Positions 31,961 to 44,800 of a DNA stretch of 64,000 nucleotides are shown piece after piece. The DNA lies in assembly GCF_032854445.1 (NCBI RefSeq), contig NC_088300.1, positions 20,875,608 to 20,939,607 of the forward strand, in the 5' to 3' direction. The notes under the pieces are model-generated. The model was not told the origin of the DNA and did no database searches. It saw only the letters and a list, made by a program, of their open reading frames with translations. This stretch comes from Liolophura sinensis (lineage: Eukaryota; Mollusca; Polyplacophora; Chitonida; Chitonidae). The stretch's first letter is position 1. The number at the start of each line of letters is the position of its first letter. A program made the position numbers and the translations under genes.

Positions 31961-32666
31961 GTTTGTTTCATTTTGATTAAAGAATTACTGTAGGAATTTT
32001 CTCTACTTTCAACCTGACTGAGGAAAGCGACACAGATGTCTATACTTTGTTTAACGTCATACAGTTTTCTGTGTGGCGTGCTTAAAATGAGGTGGACAGT
32101 GAGAAGAAACATACCGATAGGTTAGGAAAATCGCTGTTGAGGTCAAGTCAGTTATTGGAAATAACATTTCCTGCTGATTTCATTTGACTTAGTGGAGAAG
32201 GATTTTACAAAACAATGGTGTATTTATAGGCTAATGTACTATGTAAAGGTTTTGATCAAAATTTACAACGTGTTGAACTGATTTGAAGACAGTCATTATT
32301 TTGCGGAACGACAAGTTTGTCATGGTATGATATATTGTCACAAGTATTAGATTCATTTGTATGAGCTAAATGTGCCCCAAAGAAAGTAAAATAGTTATTT
32401 TTTTATAGAAACTATTACAAGATTTATCTTTGTAAAGTGGTTTGTTTTGTGAGACTGTGCATTGATTTCCTAGAATTACAGTCTTTTCTTTGAAAATGTT
32501 TTTTGACCCAAATGAGGGAATTTTTAGTTGTCATTTCTGAGAGAAAACAGATGGCTTTGTTTGCATATTACTGTCAAAGAAATACGAACGGATTGTTTTT
32601 CGTTGACATTGATTTTTAGCAAATCCTTGTTCTTGCGTCAAATATTTAGCACGGAGCGAAAGGAAT

Positions 32667-32756
32667 CCGTCGATAGCTCAGTTGGTAGAGCGGAGGACTG
32701 TAGCGGAAATGAAAGTTGATATCCTTAGGTCGCTGGTTCGATTCCGGCTCGACGGA
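32667..32756 (+). tRNA. tRNA-Tyr(GUA), intron-containing
   Basis: Consensus copy. Confidence 0.93.
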
Positions 32757-32842
32757 CTTCGGTTTTTTTTATCCTCGTTACGTGTTATAACGTGTTACGC
32801 GTACAAATTACCTGACATGAGGTTGCTAGATGTTGAAAGCAT

Positions 32843-32925
32843 AGTACGGTGGCCGAGTGGTTAAGGCGTTGGACTTAAGTTCCAATGGACAAGAGTCCGC
32901 GTGGGTTCGAACCCCACCCGTACTA
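32843..32925 (+). tRNA. tRNA-Leu(UAA)
   Basis: Consensus copy. Confidence 0.93.
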
Positions 32926-33626
32926 GTTTGTTTCATTTTCATTAAAGAATTACTGTAGGAATTTTCTCTACTTTCAACCTGACTGAGGAAAGCGACACAG
33001 ATGTCTATACTTTGTTTAACGTCATACAGTTTTTTGTGTGGCGTGCTTAAAATGAGGTGAACAGTGAGAAGAAACATACCGATAGGTTAGGAAAATCGCT
33101 GTTGAGGTCAAATCAGTTATTGGAAACATTTCCTGCTGATTTCATTTGACTTAGTTGAGAAGGATTTTGCAAACAATCGGTGTATTTATAGGCTAATGTA
33201 CCATGTACAGGTTTTGATAAAAAATTACGACGTGTTGAACTGATTTGAAGACAGTCATTATTTTGCGGAAGGACAAGTTTGTCATTCTATGATATATTGT
33301 CACAAGTATTAGATTCATTTGTATGAAATAAATGTGCCCCAAAGAAAGTAAAATGCTTATTTTTTTAGAAACTATTACAAGATTTATCTTTGTAAAGTTG
33401 TTTGTTTTGTGAGACTCTGCATTGATTTTATAGAATTACAGTCTTTCCTTTGAAAATGTTTTTTGGTCCAAAGGAAGGAATGTTTAGTTGTTATTTCTGA
33501 GGGAAAACAGATGGCTTTGTTTGCATATTACTGTCAAAGAAATACGAACGGATGGTTTTTCGTTGACATGGATTTTCAGCGAATGCTTGTTCTTGCGTCA
33601 AATATTTAGCACGAAGCGAAAGCAAT

Positions 33627-33716
33627 CCGTTGATAGCTCAGTTGGTAGAGCGGAGGACTGTAGCGGAAATGAAAGTTGATATCCTTAGGTCGCTGGTTCG
33701 ATTCCGGCTCGACGGA
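33627..33716 (+). tRNA. tRNA-Tyr(GUA), intron-containing
   Basis: Acceptor CCGTTGA/TCGACGG with one wobble pair; otherwise consensus. Confidence 0.91.
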
Positions 33717-33812
33717 ATTTAGGTTGCTCTGTTTTTTTTTATCCTCGTTACGTGTTAAAACTCCAATCGTGTACAAATTACCTTACATGAGGTAGCAAGA
33801 TGTTGATAGCAT

Positions 33813-33896
33813 AGTACGGTGGCCGAGTGGTTAAGGCGTTGGACTTAAGTTCCAAATGGACAAGAGTCCGCGTGGGTTCGAACCCCACCCGTACTA
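33813..33896 (+). tRNA. tRNA-Leu(UAA), one extra base
   Basis: 84 nt; an extra A follows the anticodon stem (TCCAAATGGAC), at the base of the variable arm where length can vary. Confidence 0.82.
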
Positions 33897-34603
33897 GTTT
33901 GTTTCATTTTAATTCAACAATTACTGTAGGAATTTTCTCTACTTTCAACCTGACTGAGGAAAGCGACACAGATGTCTATACTTTGTTTAACGTCATACAG
34001 TTTTCTGTGTGGCGTGCTTAAAATGAGGTGGACAGTGAGAAGAAACATACCGATAGGTTAAGAAAATCGCTGTTGAGGTCAAATCAGTTATTGGAAATAA
34101 CATTTCCTGCTGATTTCATTTGACTTAGTGGAGAAGGATTTTACAAAGCAATGGTGTATTTATAGGCTAATGTACTATGTACAGGTTTTGATCAAAAATT
34201 ACAACGTGTTGAACTGATTTGAAGACAGTCATTATTTTGCGGAACGACAAGTTTGTCATGGTATGATATATTGTCACAAGTATTAGATTCATTTGTATGA
34301 AATAAATGTGCCCCAAAGAAAGTAAAATACTTATTTTTTTTATAGAAACTGTTACAAGATTTAGCTTTGTAAAGTGGTTTGTTTTGTGAGACTGTGCATT
34401 GATTTTATAGAATTACAGTCTTTTCTTTGAAAATGTTTTTTGATCCAAAGAAAGGAATGTTTAGTTGTCATTTCTGAGAGAAAACAGATGGCTTTGTTTG
34501 CATATTACTGTCAAAGAAATACGAACGGATTGTTTTTCCTTGACATTGATTTTCAGCGAATCCTTGTTCTTGCGTCAAATATTTACAACGAGGCCAAAGC
34601 AAT

Positions 34604-34693
34604 CCGTCGATAGCTCAGTTGATAGAGCGGAGGACTGTAGCAGAAATGAAAGTTGATATCCTTAGGTCGCTGGTTCGATTCCGGCTCGACGGA
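34604..34693 (+). tRNA. tRNA-Tyr(GUA), intron-containing, D-loop variant
   Basis: The D-loop reads AGTTGATAGAGC, changing one of the two conserved G residues; the intron starts CAGAAATG. Its higher-order partner at 36536 keeps the normal D-loop. Confidence 0.78.
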
Positions 34694-34781
34694 CTTCGGT
34701 TTTTTTTTTATCCTCGTTACGTGTTAAAACTCCAATCGCATACAAATTACCTGACATGAGGTTGCAAGATGTTGATAGCAT

Positions 34782-34864
34782 AGTACGGTGGCCGAGTGGT
34801 TAAGGCGTTGGACTTAAGTTCCAATGGACAAGAGTCCGCGTGGGTTCGAACCCCACCCGTACTA
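34782..34864 (+). tRNA. tRNA-Leu(UAA)
   Basis: Consensus copy. Confidence 0.93.
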
Positions 34865-35569
34865 ATTTGTTTCATTTTGATTAAAGAATTACTGTAGGAA
34901 TTTTCTCTACTTTCAACCTGACTGAGGAAAGCGACACAGATGTCTATACTTTTTTTAACGTCATACAGTTTTCTGTGTGGCGTGCTTAAAATGAGGTGGA
35001 CAGTGAGAAGAAACATACCGATAGGTTAGGAAAATCGCTGTTGAGGTCAAATCAGTTATTGGAAATAATATTTCCTGCTGATTTCATTTGACTTAGTGGA
35101 GAAGGATTTTGCAGATCATCGGTGTATTTATAGGCTAATGTACTATGTACAGGTTTTGATAAAAAATTACAACGTGTTGAACTCATTCGAAGACAGTCAT
35201 TATTTTGCGGAACGACAAGTTTGTCATTGTATGATATATTGTCACAAGTATTAGATTCATTTGTATGAGCTAAATGTGCCCCAAAGAAAGTAAAATACTT
35301 ATTTTTTTATAGAAACTATTACAAGATTTATCTTTGTAAAGTGGTTTGTTTTGTGAGACTGTGCATTGATTTCATAGAATTACAGTCTTTTCTTTGAAAA
35401 TGTTTTTGGTCCAAAGAAAAGAATGTTTAGTTGTCATTTCTGAGAGAAAACAGATGGTGTTGTTTGCATATTACTGTCAAAGAGATACGAATGGATTGTT
35501 TTTCCTTGACTTGGATTTTCAGCGAATCCTTGTTCTTGCGTTAAATATTTAGCACGGAGCGAAAGGAAT

Positions 35570-35659
35570 CCGTCGATAGCTCAGTTGGTAGAGCGGAGGA
35601 CTGTAGCGGAAATGAAAGTTGATATCCTTAGGTCGCTGGTTCGATTCCGGCTTGACGGA
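35570..35659 (+). tRNA. tRNA-Tyr(GUA), intron-containing
   Basis: 3' acceptor strand TTGACGG gives one G-U pair; otherwise consensus. Same subtype at 37501 and 47209. Confidence 0.91.
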
Positions 35660-35745
35660 ACTTCGGTTTTTTTATCCTCGTTACGTGTTAAAACTCCAAT
35701 CGTGTACAAATTAACTGACATGAGGTTGCTAGATGTTGATAGCAT

Positions 35746-35828
35746 AGTACGGTGGCCGAGTGGTTAAGGCGTTGGACTTAAGTTCCAATGGACAAGAGTC
35801 CGCGTGGGTTCGAACCCCACCCGTACTA
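35746..35828 (+). tRNA. tRNA-Leu(UAA)
   Basis: Consensus copy. Confidence 0.93.
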
Positions 35829-36535
35829 GTTTGTTTTATTTTGATTAAAGAATTACTGTAGGAATTTTCTCTACTTTCAACCTGACTGAGGAAAGCGACA
35901 CAGATGTCTATACTTTGTTTAACGTCATACAGTTTTCTGTGTGGCGTGCTTAAAATGAGGTGGGCAGTGAGAAGAAACATACCGATAGGTTAAGAAAATC
36001 GCTGTTGAGGTCAAATCAGTTATTGGAAATAACATTTCCTGCTGATTTCATTTGACTTAGTGGAGAAGGATTTTACAAAACAATGGTGTATTTATAGGCT
36101 AATGTACTATGTACAGGTTTTGATCAAAAATTACAACGTGTTGAACTCATTTGAAGACAGTCATTATTTTGCGGAACGACAAGTTTGTCATGGTATGATA
36201 TATTGTCACAAGTATTAGATTCATTTGTATGAAATAAATGTGCCCCAAAGAAAGTAAAATACTTATTTTTTTTATAGAAATAATTACAAGATTTAGCTTT
36301 GTAAAGTGGTTTGTTTTGTGAGACTGTGCATTGATTTTATAGAATTATAGTCTTTTCTTTGAAAATGTTTTTTGATCCAAAGAAAGGAATGTTTAGTTGT
36401 CATTTCTGAGAGAAAACAGATGGCTTTGTTTGCATATTACTGTCAAAGAAATACGAACGGATTGTTTTTCCTTGACATTGATTTTCAGCGAATCCTTGTT
36501 CTTGCGTCAAATATTTACAACGAGGCCAAAGCAAT

Positions 36536-36625
36536 CCGTCGATAGCTCAGTTGGTAGAGCGGAGGACTGTAGCAGAAATGAAAGTTGATATCCTTAGGTC
36601 GCTGGTTCGATTCCGGCTCGACGGA
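36536..36625 (+). tRNA. tRNA-Tyr(GUA), intron-containing
   Basis: Mature part consensus; intron starts CAGAAATG as in the gene 1932 bp upstream. Confidence 0.92.
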
Positions 36626-36712
36626 CTTCGGTTTTTTTTTATCCTCGTTACGTGTTAAAACTCCAATCGCATACAAATTACCTGACATGAGGTTGCAAGA
36701 TGTTGATAGCAT

Positions 36713-36795
36713 AGTACGGTGGCCGAGTGGTTAAGGCGTTGGACTTAAGTTCCAATGGACAAGAGTCCGCGTGGGTTCGAACCCCACCCGTACTA
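36713..36795 (+). tRNA. tRNA-Leu(UAA)
   Basis: Consensus copy. Confidence 0.93.
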
Positions 36796-37500
36796 ATTTG
36801 TTTCATTTTGATTAAAGAATTACTGTAGGAATTTTCTCTACTTTCAACCTGACTGAGGAAAGCGACACAGATGTCTATACTTTTTTTAACGTCATACAGT
36901 TTTCTGTGTGGCGTGCTTAAAATGAGGTGGACAGTGAGAAGAAACATACCGATAGGTTAGGAAAATCGCTGTTGAGGTCAAATCAGTTATTGGAAATAAC
37001 ATTTCCTGCTGATTTCATTTGACTTAGTGGAGAAGGATTTTGCAGATCATCGGTGTATTTATAGGCTAATGTACTATGTACAGGTTTTGATAAAAAATTA
37101 CAACGTGTTGAACTCATTCGAAGACAGTCATTATTTTGCGGAACGACAAGTTTGTCATTGTATGATATATTGTCACAAGTATTAGATTCATTTGTATGAG
37201 CTAAATGTGCCCCAAAGAAAGTAAAATACTTTTTTTTTATAGAAACTATTACAAGATTTATCTTTGTAAAGTGGTTTGTTTTGTGAGACTGTGCATTGAT
37301 TTCATAGAATTACAGTCTTTTCTTTGAAAATGTTTTTTGGTCCAAAGAAAAGAATGTTTAGTTGTCATTTCTGAGAGAAAACAGATGGTGTTGTTTGCAT
37401 ATTACTGTCAAAGAGATACGAATGGATTGTTTTTCCTTGACTTGGATTTTCAGCGAATCCTTGTTCTTGCGTCAAATATTTAGCACGGAGCGAAAGGAAT

Positions 37501-37590
37501 CCGTCGATAGCTCAGTTGGTAGAGCGGAGGACTGTAGCGGAAATGAAAGTTGATATCCTTAGGTCGCTGGTTCGATTCCGGCTTGACGGA
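37501..37590 (+). tRNA. tRNA-Tyr(GUA), intron-containing
   Basis: Same subtype as 35570, 1931 bp upstream (TTGACGG acceptor strand). Confidence 0.91.
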
Positions 37591-37676
37591 ACTTCGGTTT
37601 TTTTATCCTCGTTACGTGTTAAAACTCCAATCGTGTACAAATTAACTGACATGAGGTTGCTAGATGTTGATAGCAT

Positions 37677-37759
37677 AGTACGGTGGCCGAGTGGTTAAGG
37701 CGTTGGACTTAAGTTCCAATGGACAAGAGTCCGCGTGGGTTCGAACCCCACCCGTACTA
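37677..37759 (+). tRNA. tRNA-Leu(UAA)
   Basis: Consensus copy. Confidence 0.93.
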
Positions 37760-38466
37760 GTTTGTTTCATTTTGATTAAAGAATTACTGTAGGAATTTTC
37801 TCTACTTTCAACCTGACTGAGGAAAGCGACACAGATGTCTATACTTTGTTTAACGTCATACAGTTTTCTGTGTGGCGTGCTTAAAATGAGGTGGGCAGTG
37901 AGAAGAAACATACCGATAGGTTAAGAAAATCGCTGTTGAGGTCAAATCAGTTATTGGAAATAACATTTCCTGCTGATTTCATTTGACTTAGTGGAGAAGG
38001 ATTTTACAAAGCAATGGTGTATTTATAGGCTAATGTACTATGTACAGGTTTTGATCAAAAATTACAACGTGTTGAACTCATTTGAAGACAGTCATTATTT
38101 TGCGGAACGACAAGTTTGTCATGGTATGATATATTGTCACAAGTATTAGATTCATTTGTATGAAATAAATGTGCCCCAAAGAAAGTAAAATGCTTATTTT
38201 TTTTATAGAAACTATTACAAAATTTAGCTTTGTAAAGTGGTTTGTTTTGTGAGACTGTGCATTGATTTCATAGAATTACAGTCTTTTCTTTGAAAATGTT
38301 TTTTGATCCAAAGAAAGGAATGTTTAGTTGTCATTTCTGAGAGAAAACAGATGGCTTTGTTTGCATATTACTGTCAAAGAAATACGAACGGATTGTTTTT
38401 CCTTGACATGGATTTTCAGCGAATCCTTTTTCTTGCGTCAAATATTTACAACGAGGCCAAAGCAAT

Positions 38467-38556
38467 CCGTCGATAGCTCAGTTGGTAGAGCGGAGGACTG
38501 TAGCGGAAATGAAAGTTGATATCCTTAGGTCGCTGGTTCGATTCCGGCTCGACGGA
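38467..38556 (+). tRNA. tRNA-Tyr(GUA), intron-containing
   Basis: Consensus mature and intron sequence. Confidence 0.93.
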
Positions 38557-38644
38557 CTTCGATTTTTTTTTCATTCTCGTTACGTGTTAAAACTCCAATC
38601 GCAGACAAATTACCTGACATGAGGTTGCAAGATGTTGATAGCAT

Positions 38645-38727
38645 AGTAAGGTGGCCGAGTGGTTAAGGCGTTGGACTTAAGTTCCAATGAACAAGAGTCC
38701 GCGTGGGTTCGAACACCACCCGTACTA
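38645..38727 (+). tRNA. tRNA-Leu(UAA), weakened
   Basis: Acceptor AGTAAGG has one mismatch, the T-stem one mismatch (ACCAC), and the variable arm is TGAACAAGAGTCC. Function doubtful. Confidence 0.6.
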
Positions 38728-39381
38728 ATTTGTTTCATTTTGATTAATGAATTACTGTAGGAATTTTCTCTACTTTCAACCTGACTGAGGAAAGCGACAC
38801 AGATGTCTATACTTTGTTTAACGTCATACAGTTTTCTGTGTGGCGTGCTTAAAATGAGGTGGACAGTGAGAAGAAACATACCGATAGGTTAAGAAAATCG
38901 CTGTTGCGGTGAAATAAGTTATTGGAAATAACATTTCCTGCTGATTTCATTTGACTTAGTGGAGAAGGATTTTGCAAACCATCGGTGTATTTATAGGCTA
39001 ATGTACCATGTACAGGTTTTGATCAAAAATTACAACGTGTTGAACTGATTTGAAGACAGTCATTATTTTGCGGAACGACAAGTTTGTCATTCTATGATAT
39101 ATTGTCACAAGTATTAGATTCATTTGTATGAAATAAATGTGCCCCAAAGAAAGTAAAATACTTATTTTTTTATAGAAACTATTACAAGATTTATCTTTGT
39201 AAAGTGGTTTGTTTTGTGAGACTGTGCATTGATTTCCTAGAATTACAGTCTTTTCTTTCAAAATGTTTTTTGATCCAAAGGAAGGAATGTTTAGTTGTTA
39301 TTTCTGAGGGAAAACAGATGGCTTTCTTTGCATATTACTGTCAAAGAAATACGAACGGATGGATTTTCCTTGACATGGATT

Positions 39382-39450
39382 TTCAGGAATCACTGTAGCG
39401 GAAATGAAAGTTGATATCCTTAGGTCGCTGGTTCGATTCCGGCTCGATGA
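39382..39450 (+). pseudogene. tRNA-Tyr pseudogene (5' half deleted)
   Basis: A deletion joins TTTTCAGGAATC to ACTGTAGCGG, removing the acceptor 5' strand, D-arm and half the anticodon stem. The 3' end reads CTCGATGA. Confidence 0.8.
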
Positions 39451-39547
39451 AATTTACGTTTCTTTATTTTTTTTTATCCTCGTTACGTGTTAAAATTCCA
39501 ATCGTGCACAAATTAACTGACATGAGGTTGCAAGATGTTGATAGCAT

Positions 39548-39630
39548 AGTACGGTGGCCGAATAGTTACGGCGTCGGACTTAAGTTCCAGTGGACAAGAG
39601 TCCGCGTGGGTTCGAACACCACCCGTACTA
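39548..39630 (+). tRNA. tRNA-Leu(UAA), D-loop variant, weakened
   Basis: Same GAATAGTTA D-loop as 27017, with TCGGA/TCCAG in the anticodon stem and a T-stem mismatch. Probably decaying. Confidence 0.5.
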
Positions 39631-40336
39631 GTTTGTTTCATTTTAATTCAACAATTACTGTAGGAATTTTCTGTACTTTCAACCTGACTGAGGAAAGCGA
39701 CACAGCTGTCTATACTTTTTTTAACGTCATACAGTTTTCTGTGTGGTGTGCTTAAAATGAGGTGGACAGTGAGAAGAAACATACCGATAAGTTTAGAAAA
39801 TCGCAGTTGAGGTTAAATCAGTTATTGGAAATAACATTTCCTGCTGATTTCATTTGACTTAGTGGAGAAGGATTTTGCAAACCATCGGTGTATTTATAGG
39901 CTAATGTACTATGTACAGGTTTTGATCAAAAATTACAACGTGTTGAACTGATTTGAAGACAGTCATTATTTTGCGGAAGGACAAGTTTGTCATTGTATGA
40001 TATATTGTCACAAGTATTAGATTCATTTGTATGAGCTAAATGTGCCCCAAAGAAAGTAAAATACTTATTTTTTTATAGAAACTATTACAAGATTTATCTT
40101 TGTAAAGTGGTTTGTTTTGTGAGACTGAGCATTGATTTCATAGAATTACAGTCTTTTCTTTGAAAATGTTTTTTGGTCCAAAGAAAGGAATGTTTAGTTG
40201 TCATTTCTGAGAGAAAACAGATGGCTTTGTTTGCATATTACTGTCAAAGAAATACGAACGGATGGTTTTTCCTTGACATGGATTTTCAGCGAATGCTTGT
40301 TCTTTCGTCAAATATTTAGCATGAAGCGAAAGCAAT

Positions 40337-40426
40337 CCGTCGATAGCTCAGTTGGTAGAGCGGAGGACTGTAGCGGAAATGAAAGTTGATATCCTTAGGT
40401 CGCTGGTTCGATTCCGGCTCGAAGGA
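40337..40426 (+). tRNA. tRNA-Tyr(GUA), intron-containing
   Basis: One acceptor mismatch (TCGAAGG); otherwise consensus. Confidence 0.82.
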
Positions 40427-40525
40427 ACTTAGGTTTCTTTATTATTTTTTTTTATCCTCGTTACGTGTTAAAACTCCTATCGCGTACAAATTAACTGACA
40501 TGAGGTTGCAAGATGTTGATAGCAT

Positions 40526-40573
40526 AGTACGGTGGCCGAGTGGTTAAGGCGTTGGACTTAAGTTCCAATGGAC
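40526..40573 (+). pseudogene. tRNA-Leu(UAA), 5' half, split by LINE-B
   Basis: Consensus through TTCCAATGGAC at the start of the variable arm; the remainder resumes at 45495-45529 after LINE-B. The gene was intact before the insertion. Confidence 0.92.
40560..40573 (+). repeat. LINE-B target-site duplication, left copy
   Basis: AAGTTCCAATGGAC, identical to 45481-45494. It starts in the middle of the tRNA-Leu anticodon loop, so the primary nick was ACTT/AAGT. Confidence 0.93.
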
Positions 40574-40759
40574 GGGGAGTCGATGGAGAGATGGGCGTGG
40601 AGTGAACACATGGTTTTTTCCAGCGCAACAAATCGGTGGCATCCTTAGGTATAGTGACTGTTTTTGTACAATATTTTTGTGCCATACTGTTGACTAGACT
40701 TAGCTGATTTCGAGGGTGTCTTTATTTGTGGGATTTGGGCCGTGGCCCAGTCAAAATTG

Positions 40760-41758
40760 ATGATAATGTCGAAGCCTGTTTATTTCCCTGTTTTGAACAA
40801 GCCGGACAGACCATTGTCAATAGCTATGTCTACACGTAGCAGTGTAAGCTTTTTATCTGCTGTCCAAAGAGACTTTATTGTTGCTTTGTCAAGTGTGATT
40901 AACATTAAATCTGACTTAGTGTGTTTTCAAAACAATTACCTGAAGAAGATTTTCTATGTTCGTGTTGCCACACAGGCTGCACATAGTGCTCTGTTGAAGC
41001 AGGAAAAGTTTGTTCTTGGTGACACCGTATGGAATATTACCCCGGCCAGTTCTGTGTTTATGAACCTTACTGCTCACTGGGCCCCTCATGAAATATCCGA
41101 TGATTTGATAGCGTCCGCTTTGAAACCATACGGAGAGTGCCTTAGTGTTACGAAACCACGGTTTTCTTACAAGGAATTTGCGGGCGGGCGAACTGGTATT
41201 CGAGTATATCGGTTCAGGTGTCACAAAACGCGGTATGTGCCAAACTTTATTAACCTGGGGGGTGAGGTAGTAATGTTTACATACACTGGGCAAAGTGATG
41301 ATGTTGACGTAGATAGTGATGGTGATGGTGATAGTCGTGATGGTGATGATGATGATAACGAAGAAATGGGCGCAGATGACGAAACTGAGATTGACGCTAC
41401 CAGAGCGGAGGATGATCCATTGGGTGACATGGAGTGTGACAGAGGTACGCGCGTTGTACCTAATGTCACCAAAGACGGTGATGGTGTGACCAGAGATTTG
41501 TCTGGGGCGATAGAAGTCGAGGCGGAAGTCCACTGCGTGCGATCTCCAGAGCCCGTTGAACAAAAGAGAGCAAAACTGGACAATGAACCGGAGGGGACGT
41601 CATCGACATTATGGAGCACTCTACCGTCGGATTGCGTAATGCAGGGGGACTCGGACATATCTGAAATCATGACACCCACCCCCTCTCAAGGTACTGATAA
41701 AATGTTATTAGAGTATCGGCGCAGGAAATCTTTTCGCCTCTCGTTCGAGAGCGCGTAA
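40760..41758 (+). CDS. LINE-B ORF1 protein, zinc knuckles missing
   Basis: Open frame; the first ATG in frame is at 40760, with ATGTCGAAGCC at 40766 also possible. The N-terminal domain matches LINE-A ORF1 (AVQRDFIVALSSV, NLTAHWAPHEISDDLIASAL). At VVMFTYTGQ the frame passes directly to an acidic SDDVDVDSDGDG tract. About 80 residues holding the three CCHC knuckles of LINE-A are absent without loss of frame. The C-terminus (SPEPVEQKRAKLDNEP, MTPTPSQGTDKMLLEYRRRK) again matches LINE-A. It may be a deletion derivative or a natural short form. Confidence 0.8.
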   Translation: MIMSKPVYFPVLNKPDRPLSIAMSTRSSVSFLSAVQRDFIVALSSVINIKSDLVCFQNNYLKKIFYVRVATQAAHSALLKQEKFVLGDTVWNITPASSVFMNLTAHWAPHEISDDLIASALKPYGECLSVTKPRFSYKEFAGGRTGIRVYRFRCHKTRYVPNFINLGGEVVMFTYTGQSDDVDVDSDGDGDSRDGDDDDNEEMGADDETEIDATRAEDDPLGDMECDRGTRVVPNVTKDGDGVTRDLSGAIEVEAEVHCVRSPEPVEQKRAKLDNEPEGTSSTLWSTLPSDCVMQGDSDISEIMTPTPSQGTDKMLLEYRRRKSFRLSFESA

Positions 41759-41813
41759 AGACAATGAATAGATTTTACTAGGATTTGTTAATGGATATGC
41801 TCCCACATGAACA

Positions 41814-44800
41814 ATGGGTATGTACCTTCATATTTTTCTTATCTGTTTAATGTCTCTCGTATCTAACATACGTTTTGGCACTTTAAATGTTAATGGCCTG
41901 CGCGCTCTTACAAAGCAGGAGCAAGTACAACAATTTGTTTTTGATAACAATATTGATATTTTGTTCTTACAAGAAACACATTTTCAAGATTATAAGGACG
42001 CTAGGAATTTTAAAATTCCAGGGGATGCTAGGTGGGCCTACGGGTCAAGTAAAAGTTGTGGGGTAGGGATTGTGATCAGATACACCGTTGACTGTGTAAT
42101 ACGTAATGTCGTTAGATGTCCTAACGGGCGTTACATAAGTGTTAAAGTGACAATTAATGACACGGCTCTTAATCTGGTATGTATATATGCTCCTAATAAT
42201 CCACAGGATAGGAAAGAATTCATTTCTAACCTAGACAGTGTAATGCGTGGGAGTGAATTAGTCATTCTTGGTGGGGATTTTAACTGCGTTGAAAATATTA
42301 TATTGGATAGAAATGGGTCTGCAAATAATGTGAGAAATGTTGGTATTGATGAGATTAATAGTATTAAATATGATTTTGAGGTTGGTGATATTTTTAGGAA
42401 GTTTCATCCGGACAACCGGTGCTACACCTGGTCAAGAGGCCAGTGCGCTAGTCGGCTTGATAGATTCTACCTTCCTAATGCTGTTCAGAGTTATGTAACC
42501 TTTTGTGATGTTAAACATGTCTCCTTTTCTGATCATTCTTGTGCTATTGTTGATGTAAATTTTACGGATGTAATTACTTGGGGTCCGTTTTATTGGAAAT
42601 GTAACACTTCTGTTTTGAATGACGATGAACTTGCTGTACAAATAAATGATGTCTTTGTAAGTATTTTTCTGATTGTGACATTTGTGATGATACCTTAGTG
42701 GACAGGTGGGAGGCTTTCAAAAAAGATTGTAAATATGTAATACGTAATTATTGTTCCCAAGTTTCATTAAGGAAAAAGAGCCAGTTGTTGGATCTACAAG
42801 ATGAATTGAATGTATTAAAGACAAACCCTGTTGTAAATAGTGATAAGATTGATAATATAAAGAAGACTATTAATTGTTTAAATAGAGACAGACATGCGGA
42901 ATCGGTTATTAGGGCTAAGGCTGTTCACTTTGATAAGGGGGAAAAGCCTACGAAGTATTTTATTAGGAGGGAAGTGGGGAGGGGAAAAAAGAAAATGATA
43001 AAGGAAATTAGGTGTCATGGGAATGAGTCTCGGTCCCATAAATCCCAGCATGAAATTGCTAAATGTATCAGGTTATATTACAAACAATTGTACAGTAAGC
43101 AGGATACTGATTTTGTGTGTCAAGACGCGTTTCTATCAGAATTACCGAAATTAAATGATAATTGTAAAGCTCTTTGTGAGGGCGCATTGACGGAACAAGA
43201 GCTCTTGTTTGCTGTAAATAATATGTGTAATTACCGTTCGCCTGGTTGTGATGGCTTACCGGCCGAGTTTTATGTAACGTTCTGGCCTCTGATTGGCAAT
43301 GTATTTACTGAAGTTGTCAATTTTTGTTTTCGCTCCGGCAGTTTAAGTCCGTCCCAGCGGAGTGGTCTTATCACATTGCTATGTAAGGACCCCAATAATG
43401 CAACGGACATAAGGAATTGGAGGCCTATTAGTTTACTGAACGTAGATTATAAAATTGTGTCAAAAGCTTTATGTAATCGTTTAAAATCTGTTATTGACAA
43501 CGTGGTTAATCAGAACCAAACTTGTGGAATACCAGGTCGTAGTATATTCGACAATTTACATCTTTTACGTAATGTCTACGATTACGTGGAACAGAAAGAT
43601 TTGAAGGCATGCTTTTTAAATTTAGATCAGGAGAAGGCTTTTGACAGGGTAGATTGGTCCTTTTTGTTCAAATGTTTAGAGATGTTTAATTTTGGGCCCC
43701 AATTTTGTGCATGGGTTAAATTACTGTACACAAATATCTCCAGCAGTGTGATTGTAAATGGACACATAAGTGAACAATTTAGTTTAAATAGAGGAGTCCG
43801 CCAGGGGTGTTCCCTATCTCCACTGTTGTACGTTTTATCTTTAGAGCCGTTTATATCGGCGCTTAGGAAGTCCAGTGTGATTAATGGTGTTGCCATGCCG
43901 GGAACAACTAAGCAGGCTAAGGTTTCTGCCTTTGCGGATGACACTACGGCAGTTCTCTCAGATGAAAGTTCCGTGCAAGAAGTGGTTACTTTGACAGAAA
44001 ATTACGGCAGGGCATCTGGGGCAAAACTGAATCTGTCCAAGACCACTGTCCTACCTATTGGAAATTGGGATAGTTCGTTAGTGCCTGATTTAGGGTTGAA
44101 TACTGTTCAGAATTCCAAAATTTGTGGAATTTTTTTTGGAAAAGACCAGGCGGAACTCAACTGTACTCGTGTCTTAAATAAAGTTAAGAAAAATATAACT
44201 TCTTGGTGTGGAAGATATTTAACTCTTAGGGGGAGGGCTGTACTAATTAACACTGTCGCCCTAGCGGTTTTATGGTTCACAGCACAATGTACTTTGTTAC
44301 CTGCTAAATGTGTCACTCAATGTACGCAGATAGTATTTAAATTTTTGTGGAATAATAAGCCTGAGAGTTTAAAGCGGGTTGTTGTACACAATAAATTTAA
44401 GAGTGGAGGTTTAAATGTTCATAATGTTGAGTGCAAAGCGAAAGCTTTAGCCGTACGACATGTATTAAAATTGGTTTATGGTACTTAGGCCGACTGGAAA
44501 TATTTTGCGATTTACTGGTTAGGTTTATCTTTGAGGAGTGTTTGTCCTGAATTTGCCAGGCACAGTGTCCCACACTCAGAACGTAACACACCCTTCTACC
44601 AGTTTGCGATAAATGCTTTTAAGGAATTCTATAGTGGTCAAACGTTACCTTCTGTGATGTACCCTAGTAAAGTTATTTATGATCAGCTTGTCACGAAAGC
44701 CTTACAGGCACCACGGGTGATGTTAACATTTCCCCAGTTGAGATGGGATGTTGTTTGGAAAACGGTGTTCCACAAGTTTTTAGATCATAACTTGATCAAT

